Source: Deltaproteobacteria bacterium (GTDB lineage: Bacteria; Desulfobacterota; BSN033; UBA1163). From it: a stretch of 11,301 nt of DNA. The notes below the pieces were generated by a model that was not told the origin of the DNA, did no database searches, and saw only the letters and a program-made list of their open reading frames with translations. Each line of letters opens with the position of its first letter. Position 1 is the stretch's first letter. The stretch is from positions 1-11,301 of the forward strand of contig VGRU01000110.1 of NCBI GenBank assembly GCA_016875255.1. Direction: 5' to 3'. A program made the translations under genes and the position numbers. Shown here one piece after another: positions 7,476 through 11,301 of the stretch.

Positions 7476-7494
7476 GATAACTTACTTTCGTGTT

Positions 7495-7517
7495 TAAGGT
7501 CACAGATTGTGACCTTA
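7495..7517. promoter_or_regulatory. ORF6N-associated palindrome 2 (upstream)
   Basis: An 11-bp inverted repeat centred at 7506, broken only by a G/T next to the centre, with core TCACAGATTGTGA. It lies 43 bp from the first copy. The plus-strand frame reads LRSQIVTLR. Confidence 0.6.
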
Positions 7518-7533
7518 CGGAAAAGAGAAAGTT

Positions 7534-7560
7534 GTAGTGATCACAATTTGTGATCACTAC
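7534..7560. promoter_or_regulatory. ORF6N-associated palindrome 3 (upstream)
   Basis: A perfect 13-bp inverted repeat around the central base 7547, with core TCACAATTTGTGA. It lies 41 bp from the second copy and ends 49 bases before the chosen ATG. It contains an in-frame GTG at 7550 that could be mistaken for the gene start. Confidence 0.6.
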
Positions 7561-7609
7561 TTACCCAATACCACATTTACAGAAATCGTTTTGTCCTCAA
7601 GGACGTCTT

Positions 7610-8242
7610 ATGACAGAAGAATTGAAAAGGTACGAGACACAGCCGATTGAGCAAATGATTACAACCGTCCGCGGCCAAAGGGTAATCTTGGATGTGGACC
7701 TCGCGAGCATCTATGGGGTACCCACCAAAAGGCCCAATGAGCAGGTTCGCCGCAACACCAATCGGTTCCCGACTGACTTTGCGTTTGTTCTTACAGATCA
7801 AGAAGTTACAAACTTGAGGTCGCAAATTGCGACCTCAAGTTTGGAGCCGAACCGGTCGCAATTTGCGACTGCATCCCATGGCGGAAGACGCTATCGGCCG
7901 TATGTTTTTACTGAGCATGGTGCCATTATGGCTGCTAACGTCCTTCGCAGTAAGCGGGCCGTTCAGATGAGTGTGTTTGTGGTGCGTGCATTTATTCGGA
8001 TGCGCCAGATGCTTGTTGAACATCGGGGGCTTGCACGCAAACTCGCAGAATTGGAAAATGAATTAACCGCAAGGCTTGATGTTCACGAGACCGCCATTAA
8101 CGAAATAATTGTACAAATCAGGCGATTGCTGAGTTCACCGCCAGAATCCGAATCTCCCAAGAGACGAATTGGATTCTTGGTGGAGGAACCACGTGTGCCC
8201 TATGAAGCTTCAAAAGGGTTTAAAAAGCAAAAAAGGCGATAA
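7610..8242 (+). CDS. ORF6N domain-containing DNA-binding protein
   Basis: A 210-residue protein of the phage-derived ORF6N/KilA-N class, a predicted sequence-specific DNA binder, usually an accessory or prophage-linked regulator. The domain occupies about residues 14-140: VRGQRVILDVDLASIYGVPT, NRFPTDFAFVLTDQEV, GGRRYRPYVFTEHGAIMAANVLRSKRAV, then AFIRMRQML. A coiled-coil-like helix (HRGLARKLAELENEL) and a basic tail (KGFKKQKRR) follow. The ATG at 7610 is preferred because AAGGA at 7599-7603 precedes it by 6 bases and MTEELKRYE is a normal start. The family usually has one LRSQxxTS segment directly before GGRRY. Here it is duplicated (residues 69-77 and 81-89), adding 12 residues. Both copies are palindromic DNA matching the upstream sites, so autoregulation is plausible. 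Confidence 0.87.
   Translation: MTEELKRYETQPIEQMITTVRGQRVILDVDLASIYGVPTKRPNEQVRRNTNRFPTDFAFVLTDQEVTNLRSQIATSSLEPNRSQFATASHGGRRYRPYVFTEHGAIMAANVLRSKRAVQMSVFVVRAFIRMRQMLVEHRGLARKLAELENELTARLDVHETAINEIIVQIRRLLSSPPESESPKRRIGFLVEEPRVPYEASKGFKKQKRR
7809..7843. repeat. Intragenic 35-bp near-perfect palindrome (ORF6N copy 4)
   Basis: 17-bp arms (7809-7825 and 7827-7843) match perfectly around one central base. The core TCGCAAATTGCGA matches the upstream sites with the A/T steps of TCACAA changed to G/C. It encodes the TNLRSQIATSSL region. Confidence 0.85.
7855..7869. repeat. Intragenic palindrome (ORF6N copy 5)
   Basis: A 7-bp inverted repeat around base 7862, GTCGCAA t TTGCGAC. It encodes RSQFAT and lies exactly 36 bases from the centre of the previous palindrome. 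It is a 12-codon tandem partner of that copy with an unpaired flank. Confidence 0.75.
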
Positions 8243-8329
8243 GCTTTTATCGTTAATCGTATGGGAGTAGTTTTTGTTTTAAATTTTCCCCTGACGCCTT
8301 ACGCTTTGCGTTTCACGGAAGTAAATGAA

Positions 8330-8446
8330 CGCTATGCGCCATGCCTGCCTGCCGGTAGGCAGGCGCTTTGCTCTACCTGTCCTCCGAAGTCCAGCAAACC
8401 TGGACGAAGGATGGATGCGGGATGTTGTGAGTGATTGAAAGGTGAG
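8330..8446. repeat. GC-rich hairpin repeat, copy A
   Basis: The repeat contains the hairpin at 8343-8364 (GCCTGCCT...AGGCAGGC). A 25-bp block at 8374-8398 is identical to 10689-10713. GACGAAGGATGGATGCG follows at 8403-8419 (also at 10718-10734), and the terminal TGAAAGGTGAG is at 8436-8446. It occupies most of the gap before the first DUF1016 gene and covers the most upstream in-frame GTG codon of that gene. Confidence 0.8.
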
Positions 8447-8519
8447 AGTGAGTGAGGTCTTGATTATTTCGGTGGGATGGGAGGAAGTTGCATTTGAACC
8501 ACCCTCATCCTCTTTGGTT

Positions 8520-9683
8520 ATGAAAAACGATAAAACACAGGAAAGAAACAAAAGGGCCGTGGCCAAGTCGAACAAAGAGACTCGCCACACGTTTGGCCGG
8601 TCACGGCCTGGAGTGAGCCTTCCGGCTCCGCCACCTTTGGCCGAGATGCCAGAGAATTATGGTCGTCTTTTAGAGGAGTTGAAACAACGAATCACAACGG
8701 AGCGATTGCGGGTGACCATGGCAGCCAATGCTGCGATGGTTTTGCTTTACTGGGACATCGGCCAGGCAATCCTCAAGCGGCAGGAAAGCGAAGGATGGGG
8801 AGCCAGGGTGATTGACAGGTTGTCAAACGACCTCAGTAAGGCATTTCCTGATATGAGAGGACTTTCTCCAAGAAACCTCAAATACATGCGGGCTTTCGCC
8901 GAGGCATGGCCGAACCGAGCAATTGTGCAGCAGCTTGCTGCACAAATTCCCTGGTTTCATAATTGCTTACTTCTTGATAAAACACAGGATGTCTCGACCC
9001 GGGAATGGTATATCAGGGCCACTATTGAACATGGATGGAGCCGGAACGTGTTGGCGATACAGATTGCCGTTCAGGCTCATAAACGTCAAGGAAAGGCTGT
9101 TACCAACTTTAGAGCAACGCTTCCTCCTGCCGACTCAGATATGGCAGCACAGGTATTCAAGGACCCGTATCTATTCGATTTCCTTGGAACAGCCGATCCC
9201 CGGCGTGAACGCGAGGTCGAACAGGCACTGATTGACCATATCCAGCGCTTCCTTCTGGAACTCGGCGCAGGTTTTGCGTTCGTTGGTCGGCAGGTCCATC
9301 TCGAATTCTCCAGTGCCGACTATTACCTCGACTTGCTTTTCTATCATCTCAAATTGCGCTGCTTTGTGGTAGTGGAACTAAAGGCCGTTCCCTTTGATCC
9401 GGCATTTGTAGGACAGCTCAATATGTATCTTTCCGCAGTCGATGACCTCTTGTGCCATCCTGACGATAAACCCACCATCGGGCTTTTGCTCTGCAAGGGC
9501 AAAGACCGGCTTGTCGTTGAGTATGCCCTCAGAGGTTTTAGAAAGCCCATCGGTGTAGCCGATTGGGAGACAAAGATCGTTACCACGCTGCCTAAGGAAT
9601 TCAAAGGTAGCTTGCCGACTGTTGAGGAGATTGAGGCGGAGCTGGCAAAGATAGATAAACCAAAGAAGACACAGTCACATTAA
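8520..9683 (+). CDS. DUF1016 / YhcG-family PD-(D/E)XK nuclease
   Basis: A 387-residue predicted nuclease of the YhcG family. The function is not established; members occur near restriction systems and in accessory DNA. The N-terminal DUF1016 domain spans about residues 44-215: PENYGRLLEELKQRI, LLYWDIGQAIL, GLSPRNLKYMRAFAEAWP, QQLAAQIPWFHNCLLLDK, REWYIRATIEHGWSRNVL. The YhcG nuclease domain follows, with all expected residues present: D271 (YYLDLLFYH), E286-L287-K288 (VVVELK) and Q299 (GQLNMY). The start is uncertain. ATG 8520 has no clear ribosome-binding site. GTG 8442 and 8448 lie in or just after the repeat, which supplies AAAGGTGAG. ATG 8646 (MPENYG) would give only the conserved part. 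A perfect 10-bp palindrome interrupts the helical region at IVQQLAAQIP. Confidence 0.88.
   Translation: MKNDKTQERNKRAVAKSNKETRHTFGRSRPGVSLPAPPPLAEMPENYGRLLEELKQRITTERLRVTMAANAAMVLLYWDIGQAILKRQESEGWGARVIDRLSNDLSKAFPDMRGLSPRNLKYMRAFAEAWPNRAIVQQLAAQIPWFHNCLLLDKTQDVSTREWYIRATIEHGWSRNVLAIQIAVQAHKRQGKAVTNFRATLPPADSDMAAQVFKDPYLFDFLGTADPRREREVEQALIDHIQRFLLELGAGFAFVGRQVHLEFSSADYYLDLLFYHLKLRCFVVVELKAVPFDPAFVGQLNMYLSAVDDLLCHPDDKPTIGLLLCKGKDRLVVEYALRGFRKPIGVADWETKIVTTLPKEFKGSLPTVEEIEAELAKIDKPKKTQSH
8923..8945. repeat. Palindrome inside the DUF1016 gene
   Basis: TTGTGCAGCA (8923-8932) and TGCTGCACAA (8936-8945) are perfect 10-bp arms around GCT. They encode IVQQLAAQI, at the junction between the NLxxMRxF motif and the IPWFHN motif of the DUF1016 N-terminal domain. 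Confidence 0.75.
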
Positions 9684-9717
9684 AATGGTTTGGTTAACAA
9701 TTCACGGTTAGGTTTTT

Positions 9718-9790
9718 TACGCTTTACCTGCCTGTCGGCAGGCAGGCGCTCTGAGCTCTACTCGCTGTTGGTAGCAATTGAAAGGTGAGG
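9718..9790. repeat. GC-rich hairpin repeat, copy B (short form)
   Basis: It has the hairpin CCTGCCT...AGGCAGG at 9727-9746, then CGCTCTGAGCTCTACTCG, and ends with TGAAAGGTGAG at 9780-9790. It lacks the TCCTCCGAAGTCCAGCAAA block of copies A and C, so it is a deleted version. The rest of the 9684-9909 gap shows nothing else I can name. Confidence 0.65.
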
Positions 9791-9909
9791 GGAAGTGAAT
9801 AGTGTATACCTGACACCGATGCCCATGTTATTAAATGAAATGTCAGTTTCGTTAAATAGCTTGATCCTATATTAAACGATCGCTGAACAAGCACCTGCCT
9901 GTAACGTAC

Positions 9910-10036
9910 ATGGCTGTCCCTAACCTCAGGAATTTCAGGCAATTCTACGTGATGTTTCAGGATCGAAAGCCTGAGATTCACTACCCGTCGGGTAGCGAAT
10001 TGCCGGCTGGCCAGAAACAATACCTGACGGGTAGAT
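9910..10036 (+). pseudogene. 5' remnant of a second DUF1016 gene
   Basis: From ATG 9910, in a different frame from the downstream coding region, the translation includes PNLRNFRQFYVMFQ. This matches the NLxxMRxFY-type motif of the DUF1016 N-terminal domain. It continues as RKPEIHYPSGSELPAGQ and then loses homology. About 100 residues of the usual domain (the SWSHY...W motif region) are absent between here and 10037. The DUF1016 sequence upstream of the motif is also missing, and a stop occurs at 9862-9864 in this frame. The gene has therefore suffered deletion and frameshift. Confidence 0.65.
9981..10034. repeat. 54-bp segment with imperfect terminal inverted repeats
   Basis: CTACCCGTC at 9981-9989 is the complement of GACGGGTAG at 10026-10034. 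The match extends to 13 of the first 14 bases from each end. The left end is itself a small palindrome (CTACCCG t CGGGTAG, 9981-9995). It lies exactly where the DUF1016 reading frame breaks. Confidence 0.55.
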
Positions 10037-10558
10037 GTGCTGAAAGCCCCGTATGTGCTGGAATTCCTGGATTTACCCGATGCCGCGAGGTTGCATGAAT
10101 CTGATTTGGAGCAAGCGATCATAGATAACCTGCAGCAATTCCTTCTTGAGCTCGGCAAAGGGTTCTCGTTCGTGGCCCGCCAGAAGCGGATGCGATTTGG
10201 AGACGAGGATTTCTATGTGGATCTCGTTTTCTACAATTTTATACTCAAATGTTTTCTCCTGATAGACCTGAAAATCGGTCCTCTGACCCATCAGGATATC
10301 GGCCAGATGGACGGGTATGTGCGTATGTACGAAGAGCACGGTAAGATAAAAGGAGATAATCCGACCATTGGGTTGATACTCTGCTCCGAGAAGAATGAGA
10401 CCATTGCCCGGTACTCCGTGCTGAACGAGAACAAACGGCTCTTTGCGTCCAAGTATATGCTCTATCTGCCAACAGAGGAAGAGCTTGCCCGCGAGCTGGC
10501 GCGGGAGCGAAGACTGATTGAGGAAAGGCGAGCCGCAGAAGAAGGCGGCCGAATCTGA
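10037..10558 (+). CDS. Truncated DUF1016 protein: YhcG-type PD-(D/E)XK nuclease domain only
   Basis: A 173-residue open frame holding just the C-terminal nuclease domain of a DUF1016 protein. It starts at GTG 10037, preceded by an in-frame stop at 10025-10027. It begins LKAPYVLEFLDLPDAARLHE, which in full-length relatives follows the N-terminal domain. Catalytic residues are intact: D62 (FYVDLVFYN), D77-L78-K79 (LIDLK, the Asp variant of the E-x-K motif) and Q90 (IGQMDGY). The tail is LPTEEELARELARERRLIEE. It differs clearly from the first DUF1016 protein (DLK against ELK, different tail), so it is a separate subfamily rather than a recent duplicate. No good ribosome-binding site is seen, so it may not be translated. 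The intact nuclease core in a broken gene suggests recent decay or retained partial function. Confidence 0.75.
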   Translation: MLKAPYVLEFLDLPDAARLHESDLEQAIIDNLQQFLLELGKGFSFVARQKRMRFGDEDFYVDLVFYNFILKCFLLIDLKIGPLTHQDIGQMDGYVRMYEEHGKIKGDNPTIGLILCSEKNETIARYSVLNENKRLFASKYMLYLPTEEELARELARERRLIEERRAAEEGGRI

Positions 10559-10612
10559 AAGATTTAAGTTGTCCCCCTTTTTTGCGATGGGATTGGATTT
10601 TAGAGATTTTCC

Positions 10613-10765
10613 TCTATGCTCCATGCCTGCCCGCCGAAGCCTCTTGACCTCCGTAGTCTCGGCGTAGGAGGGTGGCATAGGCGGGCGCTACCTGTCCTCC
10701 GAAGTCCAGCAAAGCGGGACGAAGGATGGATGCGCTCCGCGGTTTTTTGGTATGTGAAAGGTGAG
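10613..10765. repeat. GC-rich hairpin repeat, copy C (long form)
   Basis: It shares CTATGC-CCATGCCTGCC, the 25-bp block at 10689-10713, GACGAAGGATGGATGCG at 10718-10734 and the terminal TGAAAGGTGAG (10755-10765) with copy A. Its loop is longer, with extra CCGCCGAAGCC and TCGGCGTAGGAGGGTGGCA segments between the hairpin arms. It lies just upstream of the brnT promoter. The minus-strand open frames across it are repeat translation. Confidence 0.8.
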
Positions 10766-10814
10766 GGTGGATAGTATTCCAAGAGGTCTTGCCGTAAAAC
10801 CTTTGAAACAAAAG

Positions 10815-10843
10815 TTGACAAATACATATAAAATACATATAAT
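10815..10843 (+). promoter_or_regulatory. Perfect consensus sigma-70 promoter overlapping the brnT start
   Basis: TTGACA (10815-10820) and TATAAT (10838-10843) with a 17-base spacer match consensus at every position. The -10 box touches the brnT ATG at 10844, so its own start point (about 10850) would fall inside the gene. An overlapping weaker promoter, TTGAAA (10803-10808), 18 bases, TATAAA (10827-10832), would start at about 10839 and give a nearly leaderless message. AATACATATA is directly repeated at 10821-10830 and 10832-10841, a possible operator. Confidence 0.75.
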
Positions 10844-11116
10844 ATGATTGTTGTTTGGAATATCAAGAAAGCTGCCGCAAACATACGGAATCATGGCGTC
10901 GAGTTTTCCCATGCTGCGACGGTACTTGATGACCCGATGGCGGTAACGATTGAAGACACCCGGCATGCAGAACAACGGTTCGTAACCATCGGGACAGATA
11001 TTTTGGGGAGAATGCTGGTAGTAGTTTATGCTTATTCGGGCGAGGAGCAGATCAGGTTAATTTCAGCCAGGAAAGCGACTCCAAAGGAGCGGAGGATTTA
11101 TGAGCAGAAAGAATGA
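10844..11116 (+). CDS. brnT: BrnT-family type II toxin
   Basis: A 90-residue ribonuclease toxin of the BrnT family (RelE-like fold), which inhibits translation when freed from BrnA. The normal length and pattern are present: IVVWNIKKAAANIRNHGVEF near the start, the middle ATVLDDPMAVTIEDTRHAEQRFVTIG, LLVVVYAY-type strands, and the end IRLISARKATPKERRIYE. ATG 10844 is the only usable start, since an in-frame TAA lies at 10829-10831, and family alignment supports it. No ribosome-binding site is possible if the consensus promoter directly upstream is used, so translation may be leaderless or come from an upstream start point. It overlaps brnA by 17 bases, the usual toxin-first arrangement. Confidence 0.9.
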   Translation: MIVVWNIKKAAANIRNHGVEFSHAATVLDDPMAVTIEDTRHAEQRFVTIGTDILGRMLVVVYAYSGEEQIRLISARKATPKERRIYEQKE

Positions 11117-11301
11117 AATGCTGGAGGAATATGACTTCAGTAAAGGCAAGCGGGGACCGGTAATACCCCAAAAGGGCAAGACAAGAATTACGATCTTTAT
11201 TGATTCGGATATACTGGAATGGTTCAGGGATGAGGCTGAGCGCCAAGGCCAGGGATATCAAACTGCGATGAACCAGGCTTTGCGTAATTACATCAAACAG
11301 G
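11100..11301 (+). CDS. brnA: BrnA-family antitoxin (3' end outside window)
   Basis: The frame opens at ATG 11100 and runs off the window after 67 complete codons. GGAGG at 11091-11095 lies 4 bases upstream. The sequence shows the BrnA pattern: YDFSKGKRGPVIPQKGKTRI, then a ribbon-helix-helix-like DNA-binding part (TRITIFIDSDILEWFRDEA, YQTAMNQALRNYI). BrnA neutralises BrnT and represses its own operon through DNA binding. The expected total length is about 80-100 residues, so only a short tail is missing. The 17-base overlap with brnT indicates coupled translation. Confidence 0.9.
   Translation, partial: MSRKNEMLEEYDFSKGKRGPVIPQKGKTRITIFIDSDILEWFRDEAERQGQGYQTAMNQALRNYIKQ

Noticed and set aside
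7451..7560. Three spaced repeats resembling a short CRISPR array
   Set aside because: The arms differ between copies, each copy is fully self-complementary, the intervals hold only about 16-19 bases, and no cas genes are present.
7550..7609. GTG 7550 as start of the ORF6N gene
   Set aside because: It falls inside a palindrome with no ribosome-binding site; ATG 7610 has AAGGA and the normal N-terminus.
8236..8251. CGATAA...TTATCG hairpin after the ORF6N stop as a terminator
   Set aside because: The stem is only 6 bp, AT-rich, and not followed by a T tract.
8279..8590. Minus-strand open frame over repeat copy A
   Set aside because: Most of it translates the GC-rich hairpin repeat, and similar phrases appear at copy C.
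10073..10678. 201-codon minus-strand open frame opposite the truncated nuclease
   Set aside because: The plus strand carries clear YhcG-domain residues; the minus frame runs into the repeat and shows no domain.
1..11301. tRNA or rRNA genes
   Set aside because: No cloverleaf with conserved T-arm or rRNA-like sequence was noticed in any gap; this is a by-eye check only.

Overview
The window reads as part of a bacterial chromosome from a moderate-GC anaerobe. The style of its dispersed intergenic palindromes and the gene families present fit a deltaproteobacterial (Desulfobacterota-like) lineage. That placement is inference only, because no rRNA or marker phylogeny is available here.

Layout. 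The first 7.2 kb is housekeeping and metabolic, all on the plus strand: the 3' part of purH (1-1404), purD (1671-2945), an isocitrate/isopropylmalate dehydrogenase-family gene (3097-4152), then a compact trio of an LsrF-type class I aldolase/thiolase (4717-5523), a zinc medium-chain dehydrogenase (5593-6618) and a DUF3786 protein (6625-7233). purH and purD catalyse late and early steps of IMP synthesis. The trio may act on one carbonyl or sugar-phosphate-like substrate, but that substrate cannot be read from sequence. The gaps between these genes are filled with non-coding repeat elements, some nested. The 564-base gap before the aldolase holds at least three families, including a 353-bp unit with perfect 23-bp terminal inverted repeats.

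From about 7.3 kb the character changes to accessory DNA: an ORF6N-domain gene (7610-8242), a full-length DUF1016/YhcG PD-(D/E)XK nuclease gene (start uncertain, to 9683), a decayed second DUF1016 gene of another subtype (9910-10558), and a BrnT/BrnA toxin-antitoxin pair (10844 to the window end, brnA cut). A GC-rich hairpin repeat ending in GAAAGGTGAG precedes each of the last three loci.

The most striking signal surrounds the ORF6N gene. Five palindromes share the core TCRCAAWTTGYGA. Three lie upstream with centres 43 and 41 bp apart, and two lie inside the gene 36 bp apart. The upstream copies, read on the gene's strand, spell the same Ser-Gln-[Ile/Phe]-Val/Ala motif as the coding copies. 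A near-consensus promoter and an intrinsic terminator just ahead of them predict a transcript of about 70 nt. Both DUF1016 genes also carry palindromic DNA at a comparable place in their coding sequence. A self-recognising or self-templated palindrome system is a testable idea, not a conclusion.
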